Shown one piece after another: positions 48,416 through 56,412 of a DNA stretch of 64,000 nucleotides. A program made the translations under genes and the position numbers. The notes under the pieces are model-generated. The model was not told the DNA's origin, ran no database searches, and saw nothing but the letters and a program-made list of their open reading frames with translations. Position 1 is the stretch's first letter. Every line of letters starts with the position of its first letter. Source of the DNA: Candidatus Ichthyocystis sparus (GTDB lineage Bacteria; Pseudomonadota; Gammaproteobacteria; Burkholderiales; 2013Ark19i). The DNA lies in NCBI RefSeq assembly GCF_900078745.1, contig NZ_FKII01000061.1, positions 186,001 through 250,000 of the forward strand, in the 5' to 3' direction.

Positions 48416-48757
48416 ATGAAGCAGGAAAAGCATAAGCTTTTGAAGAAGGAAAAGCAGAAGATCCGGATACGCTTGAAGGCTTTTGACTATCGTTTGATAG
48501 ATCAATCGGCTGCTGAGATTGTAGATACAGCAAAGAGGACAGGAGCCGTTGTTTGCGGTCCTATACCATTGCCTACGCGTATAGAACGCTATAATTTTTT
48601 GCGTTCCCCTCATGTTAATAAAACAGCCAGGGATCAGTTTGAAATGCGTACTCATCTTAGGTTGATGGATATAATAGAGCCTACCGATAAGACAGTTGAT
48701 GCTTTGATGAAGCTTGATTTACCCGCTGGCGTGGATGTTGAAATCAAACTTCAATAG
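48416..48757 (+). CDS. rpsJ: 30S ribosomal protein S10 (NusE) with N-terminal extension
   Basis: S10 of 113 aa. The body from [15 protein letters not shown] through [39 protein letters not shown] is canonical. The N-terminus has about ten extra, mostly Lys/Glu residues ([14 protein letters not shown]) compared with the usual 103-aa protein, and no later Met could serve as start. ATG 48416 behind AAAGAGG; a TTG 3 bases earlier is less likely. The rest of the S10 operon (rplC, rplD and so on) does not follow; the gene ends 14 bases inside the convergent mrcA. Confidence 0.96.
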   Translation: MKQEKHKLLKKEKQKIRIRLKAFDYRLIDQSAAEIVDTAKRTGAVVCGPIPLPTRIERYNFLRSPHVNKTARDQFEMRTHLRLMDIIEPTDKTVDALMKLDLPAGVDVEIKLQ

Positions 48758-50924
48758 TTGATCTTTCCATGATTACAGGAAGGGATTTTCTCTCCCCTTC
48801 CTGTTCCTCTGTCCCATTATCCTTATCTTCTAACTCCAGAACCTGCTTGGTGTACTCAGTCCACGGTGGTAGTGCCGTTTGGCTTCCGTACTCGTTCTTA
48901 CCAAGTGGATGGGGCGAATCAAAGCCAACCCAGGTTACAGTCACAATATTGCCTGCATATCCGCAGAACCATGTGTCTATAGAGTCGTTTGTAGTTCCAG
49001 TTTTTCCTGCTATGTTTTTTCCTTCTAAATAGCGAAGTGCGCTGCGTCCAGTTCCATCAGTTATGGTTTTGTGTAACATCATATCTATCTGGTTAGCTAC
49101 TTGTGGTGAAAGAACTTCCTCCTCTGTGGAGGTACTACGCTGAGCGTCGTAAATTATATTTCCGTGAGAATCAGTAACTTTTTCAATTAGATACGGATTA
49201 ATTTTTATGCCATTATGTGCAAATATGCTATATGCTCTTAGCATTTGCCATGGAGTAACCAAGCCAGACCCAAGAACCATGGTAAGATAAGGGGGCTGTT
49301 TTCTGATATTTAATCCAAACCTGTGCAATATGTTTCTTGCTTTGTCAATGCCTACAAATTGCAAAATTTTTACAGAAGGCACATTCCTAGATTCAGCCAG
49401 CGCTTGCCACATTGTTATTTCACCTTTGAAATTCTTATCAAAATTACGTGGGGTCCACGGAGTACTTCCAGTCTCTTTGGCTGTAAACGAAATTGGAGAG
49501 TCATCTATTATTGTTTCAGGGGAGTATCCCTCTTCTAGAGCAGCTGTATATATAAGCGGCTTTATGCTAGACCCCGGTTGACGCCAAGCTTGAGTTACAT
49601 GATTGAACTTGTTTCTATTTTCAGAAAAGCCACCACATAACGCTAAAATTGCACCACTGCTTACATCCTCTGATACAAGTGCACTTTCTGCCTTAGGTAG
49701 ACCAGTGGCCCTCCAGATGTCATTTCCTGTTTTTCTTATATACATTACGTCACCCCTGCTAACTACAAATTTATTTTTCTTGCCACGTAGTCTGTCTAAT
49801 TCACTTCCTAGTATCATTGTTTTTTTACCTCCCCGTACAATTAGATGCACGGCATTGTCAGTAACTTTGGTTACTACAGATGGAACTAGTGGTGGGTAGA
49901 TATGAAATTGGTCTAGCTGCTTTTGTACCGATATATTAGAGTCGAGCTCTATTCGTCCTGAAATTCCTGTAAACTCGTGTCTTTCAGTGTAGAGTATTAG
50001 ATTATGTCGTAACGCGGCATTAGCAATTTTTTGGTAATCCTTACGTATAGTAGTGTATACATTGAATCCCTTTTGATATATCTCCTGCCCATATTCTGCA
50101 TAAAGAAATTGCCTTGCCATTTCCGCAACATAGCTCGCTGTAACCTCATATTTTTGCTCATGTTGGTTTATAATGGGACGTTTGCTGAGTGCATTTTTGT
50201 ACTGGGTAGGAGAAATATAACCTAGGTCCAACATACGTCCTAATACATATCTTCGTCTCGATATAGCACGAGACAAGTTTGTAATGGGATTATACGTTGA
50301 TGGAGCCTTTGGTAGACCAGCTAGTAAGGCTATCTCTGAAAGATTTAACTGCGATAGAGTTTTTCCAAAATAGGATTCCGCAGCCGCAGAGAATCCATAG
50401 GCACGGTTTCCTAAGTATATCTTGTTTATATATAGCTCCAAAATTTGGTTTTTTTCAAGAGTTGCATCAATTTTAAATGCCATGAGCATTTCATAGTATT
50501 TCCTCTTGTAAGTTCTTTCTGAGGTGAAGAAGAAATTTTTTGCTACTTGCATAGTAATAGTACTGGCACCTTGTAGGTGTTTTCCTTCCAAATTGAAAAT
50601 AAGTGCACGTACAACACCCTGCCAATCAACACCCGGGTGTTTATAGAAACGATCATCCTCAGCAGCTAGTATTGCCTCCTTGAGGAGTATAGGTACATCA
50701 CCAATGGGGACAATATCGCTCTTCTTAGTGGCGTATTCTGCTATTAGGATACCGTCCGATGTAAAAATTCTCAGAGGTATTTCTGGAGTAGCATTTTTTA
50801 GTTTTTCCAATGAAGGAAGCTGTTTAGAAGTTAATGTTATTAATATAGCTAGGGATAAAAATAATGCTATGGCGATGCCGACAATAACGGAGACAATAAT
50901 CGAAACAGTACGAAATAGCTTCAT
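48744..50924 (-). CDS. mrcA: penicillin-binding protein 1A
   Basis: Bifunctional class A PBP, 726 aa, somewhat shorter than typical PBP1A. It has a transmembrane anchor (about 8-30), then the GT51 glycosyltransferase with catalytic Glu in [17 protein letters not shown] and [12 protein letters not shown]. An OB-like/ODD insert covers about 315-400. The transpeptidase carries [10 protein letters not shown] (nucleophile Ser in SxxK), SRNVPS (SxN) and KTGTT. It builds and crosslinks peptidoglycan. It is divergent from pilM, the usual arrangement, and overlaps the rpsJ end tail to tail by 14 bases. Confidence 0.95.
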   Translation of the reverse strand: MKLFRTVSIIVSVIVGIAIALFLSLAILITLTSKQLPSLEKLKNATPEIPLRIFTSDGILIAEYATKKSDIVPIGDVPILLKEAILAAEDDRFYKHPGVDWQGVVRALIFNLEGKHLQGASTITMQVAKNFFFTSERTYKRKYYEMLMAFKIDATLEKNQILELYINKIYLGNRAYGFSAAAESYFGKTLSQLNLSEIALLAGLPKAPSTYNPITNLSRAISRRRYVLGRMLDLGYISPTQYKNALSKRPIINQHEQKYEVTASYVAEMARQFLYAEYGQEIYQKGFNVYTTIRKDYQKIANAALRHNLILYTERHEFTGISGRIELDSNISVQKQLDQFHIYPPLVPSVVTKVTDNAVHLIVRGGKKTMILGSELDRLRGKKNKFVVSRGDVMYIRKTGNDIWRATGLPKAESALVSEDVSSGAILALCGGFSENRNKFNHVTQAWRQPGSSIKPLIYTAALEEGYSPETIIDDSPISFTAKETGSTPWTPRNFDKNFKGEITMWQALAESRNVPSVKILQFVGIDKARNILHRFGLNIRKQPPYLTMVLGSGLVTPWQMLRAYSIFAHNGIKINPYLIEKVTDSHGNIIYDAQRSTSTEEEVLSPQVANQIDMMLHKTITDGTGRSALRYLEGKNIAGKTGTTNDSIDTWFCGYAGNIVTVTWVGFDSPHPLGKNEYGSQTALPPWTEYTKQVLELEDKDNGTEEQEGERKSLPVIMERSTIEV
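48776..48803. terminator. perfect 9-bp hairpin at the rpsJ-mrcA convergent junction
   Basis: CAGGAAGGG (48776-48784) pairs with CCCTTCCTG (48795-48803) around a 10-base loop. It starts 19 bases after the rpsJ stop, inside the last codons of mrcA. A long T tract is missing on both strands, so it may act as an mRNA 3' stabiliser or a weak bidirectional terminator. Confidence 0.4.
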
Positions 50925-50952
50925 ATTAATACCCAGTTAATTATTAACCGTA

Positions 50953-50983
50953 TTGTATCCCGAGTTAAGTGGATATTAGCAAT
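50953..50983 (-). promoter_or_regulatory. possible promoter for mrcA
   Basis: On the minus strand, TTGCTA (50978-50983) and TACAAT (50953-50958, 5 of 6) are spaced by 19 bases, upstream of the mrcA ATG at 50924. The spacer is long, so the call is weak. The 166-base mrcA-pilM gap must also hold the pilM promoter, which I could not place. Confidence 0.3.
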
Positions 50984-51090
50984 GTTAAAAATCAATCTAG
51001 TACCATGTTCTAATGTGGCGGACATATTTTTATAAGGTTATTTATTAACTTATTGTTCAAGTTTGACCAATATATGGTAGCGAAGATTTT

Positions 51091-52197
51091 ATGGAGATAT
51101 TTAAGAAAACATTGCTCGGTGTCCTTGGAATTGAGACTACCTATACCAGAGCCCTGGGAATTGATATAGGATCATCTGCTGTTAAATTTTCTGAGGTTTC
51201 TTCTTCGGAAAGTGGCATGCGTATTGAGTCGTATCATATAGAGCCCATTCCAGATGAAGTGGTTTATATGGGCAAGATTGAAGATCACTTGGCAGTTGTG
51301 GATGCAATAAAGAGAGGTTTGGCATCAAATAATTTTCGTGCCAAAAATAATGCAAGCCTTGCTATAGCGTATTCTATGGCAACTATTCGCGAAATGACCA
51401 TATTTGGCAATTTATCACAAGAAGAATTAGCAGTTAGGGCTTACTCAGAGGCTGTACATGTAACTGGAGGTAGCGTTCATGATTTAGCCATTGATTTTTG
51501 TGAAGATAAAAGCCCTGATAAAGACAAGAGAAAATTTCTACTTGCTATATCTAAGAAAGAAAATGTAGATGATATAGTTTATCTACTTAAGGATTCTGGA
51601 ATTACACCACGCATAATTGACGTAGAGTTGTACGCCTTTCACACTATGTGTATTAGGTTTTTAGAACTTAATCCTCCACTACTTAAGAAAAGTAATATTT
51701 ACCTGTTTGTAGAGTTTGGACACTCAAAAACTTTGTTCCTATTCATGCGAGGACAAGAGGTTATATTTGCTAAAGAACAATCATTCGGATTCGTATCTCT
51801 AAGTAGGGAAGTTAAAAGTGAGTTAGATTTAGATTATGCATCAGCTCAGAGAATGATCGCAGGAATTGATAAGGCGCAAGAGAGATACTCAGAAATAATT
51901 TTACCTGAATTTATCTCAGAGTGCTGTTCTGTAGTTTATAGGATATTACAACTTTTCTATACCACTACTTCTTTTGTAAATATTAATGCTATGTTTATCT
52001 CTGGTGGTGGTTCTAGCCTTCCAGGTATAGCAAAAGCTATCAAAAAAGTAGCTGAAGTTGATGTAAAGTCTATGAAGGCTATTTCTGAAAGAAATTTGTC
52101 TTCCTCCATAAGTAAGTCAATGTTCTTTCATGATTTGCCAAGATTGACAACCTCCATAGGAATTGCAATTAGGAATTTGCTTAATGATTCTATTTAA
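51091..52197 (+). CDS. pilM: type IV pilus assembly protein PilM
   Basis: Cytoplasmic actin-like (FtsA/MreB fold) ATPase of the pilus inner-membrane platform, 368 aa. The phosphate-1 motif ALGIDIGSSAVKFSEV is near residue 21, and FVEFGHSKTLFLFM and FISGGGSSLPGIAKAI are the phosphate-2 and adenosine motifs. It binds the N-terminal tail of PilN (the INLLP-type motif in the next gene). It is the first gene of pilMNOPQ and overlaps pilN by 14 bases. Confidence 0.93.
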   Translation: MEIFKKTLLGVLGIETTYTRALGIDIGSSAVKFSEVSSSESGMRIESYHIEPIPDEVVYMGKIEDHLAVVDAIKRGLASNNFRAKNNASLAIAYSMATIREMTIFGNLSQEELAVRAYSEAVHVTGGSVHDLAIDFCEDKSPDKDKRKFLLAISKKENVDDIVYLLKDSGITPRIIDVELYAFHTMCIRFLELNPPLLKKSNIYLFVEFGHSKTLFLFMRGQEVIFAKEQSFGFVSLSREVKSELDLDYASAQRMIAGIDKAQERYSEIILPEFISECCSVVYRILQLFYTTTSFVNINAMFISGGGSSLPGIAKAIKKVAEVDVKSMKAISERNLSSSISKSMFFHDLPRLTTSIGIAIRNLLNDSI

Positions 52198-52840
52198 TTT
52201 ACTCCCACACAGGGATATTAAAGAGCAGCACGAAAGACGTATATTCTACGCGTATGTTGCAATTGCCGTCATAGTTTCTGTGATATTGAGCTGGTCTGCA
52301 AATGAAGTAATATCTTTTTATACTGAACGTCAGAAAGAAAAGGTAGAGTTTTTGAAATCAAAAATTGATTCATTGGGATCGAATACAAAATTCATTATAG
52401 ATCTAAAATCTAAAATAAAAACCATACTAGATAACCATAAAGTTATAAGTAAGATTAATTACGACAAATTGAATATGTTAACTATGATAAAAGAGGTTTC
52501 TACCGTAGTGCCATATGGTGTTTATTTGCGTAGTTTTGATACTACATCATCGACAAATATTCATATATCCGGTGTGGCTGTGAGTAACAAAAGTGTGGCC
52601 GATTTTCTAAATAATTTAGCCAAATCTAAAGTTTTTGATACAGTTAATTTGATTCATACTAAAATAATGTACACTAAATTTGGAATATTCCAAGATTTTA
52701 AAATTGTAGTTACTGTTAAGATGTCCCACAATTCAGGGGTTTCTGATAAAGTTTATGACGCTTTTGGTGAGGCTAAGAACAAGTTAGTTAGGGCTATAGG
52801 TCCAAGCCCAATGGGTCCAAGCCCAACCCTTAATGGTTAA
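52184..52840 (+). CDS. pilN: type IV pilus assembly protein PilN
   Basis: A 218-aa bitopic protein from the ATG at 52184 (MILFNLLPHRDIKEQ). The FNLLPHR segment is the conserved PilM-binding motif and fixes this start; a longer frame upstream runs inside pilM. The transmembrane helix is at about 22-42, then a coiled coil and a periplasmic ferredoxin-like domain (about 100-185). The C-terminus carries a short Pro/Ser repeat (GPSPMGPSP) encoded by a 15-base tandem duplication, absent from the usual family. Confidence 0.9.
   Translation: MILFNLLPHRDIKEQHERRIFYAYVAIAVIVSVILSWSANEVISFYTERQKEKVEFLKSKIDSLGSNTKFIIDLKSKIKTILDNHKVISKINYDKLNMLTMIKEVSTVVPYGVYLRSFDTTSSTNIHISGVAVSNKSVADFLNNLAKSKVFDTVNLIHTKIMYTKFGIFQDFKIVVTVKMSHNSGVSDKVYDAFGEAKNKLVRAIGPSPMGPSPTLNG
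52799..52826 (+). repeat. 15-base-period tandem duplication at the 3' end of pilN
   Basis: The 13-base string GGTCCAAGCCCAA occurs at 52799-52811 and again at 52814-52826, so the period is 15 bases. It encodes GPSP twice. The period keeps frame, so copy changes would lengthen or shorten the PilN tail. Confidence 0.9.
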
Positions 52841-52851
52841 TGGAGTAGGGA

Positions 52852-53517
52852 ATGTTTTTTGATAATATCGACATTTCATCTTTAGGTTATGCCCCTTTAA
52901 AGTGGCCTAAATCAGTTAGAGTTGCTTCTGTCTTGATTTTGTGTGTCATAGTTTTCTGTGTGTACTATTTGTTTTTTGCTATGTCGATGGTAAGCAGTTA
53001 CTCTGCCATGGAGCTTGAAGAGAAATCACTAAAGAGTAACTATTCTGCGAGGCGTTCTAGTGTCATAAATCTTGAAGAATATAAGAATTATTATGAATAT
53101 TTAGAGAGCAGCTTTGGGGAGCTTATTAAGCAATTCCCAAAGGAATCTCAGATCAAATCGCTGTTGAATAGTCTTAACAAAATAGGTGTATCTAATAACA
53201 TGACGTTTTGTTCTTTTGTTCCAGAGAAGAAAGTAAAAAAAGATTTATATATAGAACAGCCAGTTTCCATAGATATGGCAGGTAGCTACAACGATTTTGC
53301 TAATTTCGTGTACCAGGTTGTACTTATGGATAAAGTTGTAGTTTTAGGTGATTTGAGCATTTCTGTTCCCGGAAGTGTTGGTAGTGCTAATGGTGGTTCT
53401 GCATGCGGTAGATCGTTGCCATTACTTAAACCGGGTAAATTGTTGTTCAGTTTTACCGCTACCATTTACGAGATGATAGGTGATAAGAAAAAAAGTAGTA
53501 AAGATAAAAAATTATGA
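52852..53517 (+). CDS. pilO: type IV pilus assembly protein PilO
   Basis: A 221-aa inner-membrane protein that forms heterodimers with PilN. One transmembrane helix lies at about 24-46, followed by a coiled coil (about 55-95) and a periplasmic ferredoxin-like domain (about 105-210). Seen family blocks are LIKQFPKESQIKSLLNSLN and VSIDMAGSYNDFANFVYQVVLMDKVVVLGDLSI. The tail is Lys/Ser-rich. It starts 11 bases after pilN. Confidence 0.9.
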   Translation: MFFDNIDISSLGYAPLKWPKSVRVASVLILCVIVFCVYYLFFAMSMVSSYSAMELEEKSLKSNYSARRSSVINLEEYKNYYEYLESSFGELIKQFPKESQIKSLLNSLNKIGVSNNMTFCSFVPEKKVKKDLYIEQPVSIDMAGSYNDFANFVYQVVLMDKVVVLGDLSISVPGSVGSANGGSACGRSLPLLKPGKLLFSFTATIYEMIGDKKKSSKDKKL

Positions 53518-53534
53518 TAGTGTGGTGAATAAGG

Positions 53535-53562
53535 TTTTGACATGAATGGCATTTATTATAAT
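53535..53562 (+). promoter_or_regulatory. possible internal promoter between pilO and pilP
   Basis: A perfect TATAAT at 53557-53562 is preceded by TTGACA at 53537-53542 (14-base spacer, short) or TTTTGA at 53535-53540 (16-base spacer). Transcription would start near 53569, just before the hairpin at 53579. Confidence 0.4.
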
Positions 53563-53578
53563 TTAAAACTTTGCAGGC

Positions 53579-53599
53579 GGGAGATTGGTCTCCCTTTTT
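53579..53599 (+). terminator. intrinsic terminator or attenuator between pilO and pilP
   Basis: GGGAGA (53579-53584) and TCTCCC (53589-53594) form a perfect 6-bp stem with a TTGG loop, followed directly by TTTTT (53595-53599). This is a textbook intrinsic terminator inside the pilMNOPQ operon, 26 bases before the pilP start. Confidence 0.7.
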
Positions 53600-53624
53600 A
53601 ATACAGACGTTCAGGTTATGTAAA

Positions 53625-54146
53625 ATGAAAGTTGGCTACATAAAATATAAACCTCTTTTGCTAGTAGGCATTAATATTTTTCTACTGACTGCCTGTGTTT
53701 CTGAATCCAAGCGTGATTTGGAGTTATGGGTACAGGAAGAAGATAAAAGATATGCAAAGAGCGAATTTCCTAAATTAGGTGGTGCCGTAGTTAATCCTGA
53801 AAAGTTTGTGCCAGTTGCTGTTGATCCTTTTCAAGCTAGTCGTATAGGCGTATTTTTGGGAAAATCAGATGATAATCCCGATTACACTAGAAGTCTTCAT
53901 TTGCCCCCTCTCAAGGATGTTAGTTTGCAAGACATAAAATTGATTGGGTTAATTATAAATAAAAATTTGCGGATGGCAGTTATACAACATGGGCCAAATT
54001 TGTTCCGTGTGGGGATTGGTACCAAGATAGGCACAAATGGAGGAGTTGTTACCAGTATTAGCGGTTCTGGAATAAATATTAAACAGCGCATTGATGATGG
54101 AACTGGAAAGATTGTTGATAAAGTTAGTTTTATTAGTTTTTCATAG
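53625..54146 (+). CDS. pilP: type IV pilus lipoprotein PilP
   Basis: A 173-aa lipoprotein from the ATG at 53625. The signal ends in LLTAC (Cys24). A disordered N-terminal segment that contacts PilNO (about 25-85) is followed by an HR beta-sandwich domain (about 95-173, LKDVSLQDIKLIGLI, FRVGIGTKIGTNGGVVTSIS) that binds PilQ. A longer open frame upstream runs through the terminator hairpin and is not used. The ribosome binding site is weak. Confidence 0.9.
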   Translation: MKVGYIKYKPLLLVGINIFLLTACVSESKRDLELWVQEEDKRYAKSEFPKLGGAVVNPEKFVPVAVDPFQASRIGVFLGKSDDNPDYTRSLHLPPLKDVSLQDIKLIGLIINKNLRMAVIQHGPNLFRVGIGTKIGTNGGVVTSISGSGINIKQRIDDGTGKIVDKVSFISFS

Positions 54147-54176
54147 AAATTGTTGGGGTTAGTTAATATAGGTTTA

Positions 54177-54205
54177 TTGGCTGGCGAGATTTTTCTTGCT
54201 GTAAT
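54177..54205 (+). promoter_or_regulatory. possible promoter for pilQ
   Basis: TTGGCT (54177-54182), a 17-base spacer and TGTAAT (54200-54205, 5 of 6) lie 36 bases before the pilQ ATG. With the 94-base pilP-pilQ gap this suggests separate pilQ expression; by-eye match only. Confidence 0.35.
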
Positions 54206-54240
54206 ATGACTAATATTTTAAAAATTCAGCGAGTCTCAGA

Positions 54241-56394
54241 ATGATAAAGTTTGGCAGAGACATGATTAAGTTTGCTTGGCTCTTTAGGGGTGTTGTTTTT
54301 TGCATTTTACTGCTCAACAGTATGTTCTCATATTCAGTGTCAGTAAATAGGCTGGTTTCTGTTGACGCCATAAAGAGCGGCAACGAATATGCAGTAAAGA
54401 TGATGTTTTCAGGGGATGTTACCCTCAATCAAGAACCTAAAGTATTTAGCGTTGTATATCCAGCTAAGATAGTTGTTGATCTTCCTGATGTTTCCACAAA
54501 TAAACCTACATATGTTGTTCCTATTAACATAGGGGATTTTGTTAATGTTTACGTAGCGCATCTTTCTGGCAAGACTAGGTTGGTTTTTTCTCTGAAAAAA
54601 TTTCATCCGTATAGACTAAAGCAAGAAGGAGATCATTTAATACTTTCATTGCTAGAAGTTAACGCAGAAAAATCTGCCTCAGCTAGCAAATCTCATGACA
54701 ATGATTTTTTTAATGAATCAAAAAAAGGATCTTCTACAGATCATGTGTCCCCGTATAATTCTATCCAATCTGGTAAACAAGGTAATCTGACCAGTGTAGA
54801 TTTTAGAAAAGGAACAAGTGGCAGTGGGTTGATAGTTATTAGTACCAATGTTGGTCGTTCCTTTATAAGAGCAGATAGGGTATCTGATGGTTTATTAATA
54901 TATCTTCCTGATTTATCTTCTGATAGCTCGCTTCTAAAGACCTATGATGTTTCTGATTTTTATACTCCCGTTCAGAAGTTTTCAATAACTAAAGAGAAGC
55001 GTGGAATTGTTATACATGTGTACCTAAATGGAGTTTTTGAAGACAGGACCTTTGAAAGCAATGGGAAAATTGTAATTGAGTTAAAGCGATCTGTATATGA
55101 TGATAATTCTTATGGCAGATCTGCGAAACGTGTATTTTTAGGAAAGAAATTGTCATTAAATTTCCAAAATACTTCTATACGTGGTGCATTGCAAGCCATT
55201 GCTGATTTTACCAGGCTTAATATTCTTGTTACAGATAGTGTTAAGGGCAATTTGACTATGCGCCTTAATGACGTACCATGGGATCAAGCACTGAATATCA
55301 TTTTAGATTCAGCTAACCTAGGTATGAGGAGGAATGGTAGCGTTATTGTGGTAGGTACAACTAAGGAATTGCTAGAATCAGATAAGCAGTATCTTCAATC
55401 AGAGAAACAAATGAACGAACTGGCTCAAACTAAATTAGTTGTGTTTCACTTAAATTATCAAAAAGCAGACGATGTTGAGCGTATGTTTGACAGTAAGAAC
55501 AAAATACTGTCTGAGAGAGGTAGCGTTATTGTTGATAACCGCACAAATCAAATTTTTATTCGAGATGTTCCTGACAAAGTTAAAGAGGTACGCGATTTTA
55601 TTAAGGCTATTGATGTACCAGTATCGCAGGTTATGATTGAAGCTAGGATTGTTGAAGCGAGCAGCTCATTTAATAGGTCACTTGGGATTAGATTGGGAAC
55701 AGTTGGTAATAACAATAATTCTACTTGGGGTGCTGATATAGCACAGACTACTGCTATACGGAACCAACCTGCTAGTATGATTACCCAGTCAGCAAGTAAC
55801 TTTAATGTTAATTTGCCTGCCTCTGGTAGCTCTCCTGGTAAATTTGCTTGGACAATTTTTAACTCCGATAGTACGGGATTGCTCAACTTAGAGATTAGTG
55901 CAATGGAAGCAGATGGTGGTGGTAAGACGTTATCTAATCCTAGAGTCGTAACTTCTGATAAACAATTGGCCATAATAGAACAGGGTACCGAAATTCCGTA
56001 TACAACTGTTCAGGGAACAGGAGCTAATGTTACTCTGTCCACAGATTTCAAGAAGGTCAATTTATCGTTGAGTGTTACACCGCAGATTACCCCGAACAAC
56101 CATGTCATCTTGGATGTTGAAGTCACTAAGGATTCAGTGGGATTAATTTCTACAACAGCCGGCCCATCCATAAATACAAAACATGTAAAAACCAAAGTAC
56201 TAGTTGAAGACGGCGGTACGCTTGTTATAGGTGGAATATACGAAGATTCAAAAAATGAAGATAACTCTAAGATTCCATTACTAGGAGATTTTCCAATCCT
56301 TGGTAGTCTATTTAAAGTTAAGACTAATACGCACAGACTGTCAGAGTTGATGGTATTTATAACACCTAGGGTGATTTACGATAAACAGCAATAA
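54241..56394 (+). CDS. pilQ: type IV pilus secretin PilQ
   Basis: Outer-membrane secretin, 717 aa. It has a signal peptide (about 1-33), two AMIN domains (about 35-135 and 190-285; peptidoglycan binding), the STN/N0 domain (about 300-380, GKKLSLNFQNTSIRGALQAIADFTRLNILV), a secretin N domain (about 400-470) and the secretin core (about 480-715) with VPVSQVMIEARIVEASSSFNRSLGI, LVIGGIYEDSK, IPLLGDFPILGSLFK and LMVFITPRVI. The architecture is standard. aroK/aroB, which often follow pilQ, are absent; mnmE converges 18 bases downstream. Confidence 0.95.
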   Translation: MIKFGRDMIKFAWLFRGVVFCILLLNSMFSYSVSVNRLVSVDAIKSGNEYAVKMMFSGDVTLNQEPKVFSVVYPAKIVVDLPDVSTNKPTYVVPINIGDFVNVYVAHLSGKTRLVFSLKKFHPYRLKQEGDHLILSLLEVNAEKSASASKSHDNDFFNESKKGSSTDHVSPYNSIQSGKQGNLTSVDFRKGTSGSGLIVISTNVGRSFIRADRVSDGLLIYLPDLSSDSSLLKTYDVSDFYTPVQKFSITKEKRGIVIHVYLNGVFEDRTFESNGKIVIELKRSVYDDNSYGRSAKRVFLGKKLSLNFQNTSIRGALQAIADFTRLNILVTDSVKGNLTMRLNDVPWDQALNIILDSANLGMRRNGSVIVVGTTKELLESDKQYLQSEKQMNELAQTKLVVFHLNYQKADDVERMFDSKNKILSERGSVIVDNRTNQIFIRDVPDKVKEVRDFIKAIDVPVSQVMIEARIVEASSSFNRSLGIRLGTVGNNNNSTWGADIAQTTAIRNQPASMITQSASNFNVNLPASGSSPGKFAWTIFNSDSTGLLNLEISAMEADGGGKTLSNPRVVTSDKQLAIIEQGTEIPYTTVQGTGANVTLSTDFKKVNLSLSVTPQITPNNHVILDVEVTKDSVGLISTTAGPSINTKHVKTKVLVEDGGTLVIGGIYEDSKNEDNSKIPLLGDFPILGSLFKVKTNTHRLSELMVFITPRVIYDKQQ

Positions 56395-56412
56395 CAATAA
56401 TGTTGATTGTTA

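Noticed and set aside
53571-53624. A longer PilP start upstream
   Set aside because: It would translate through the terminator hairpin and place extra residues before the lipoprotein signal; the ATG at 53625 gives a normal signal peptide.
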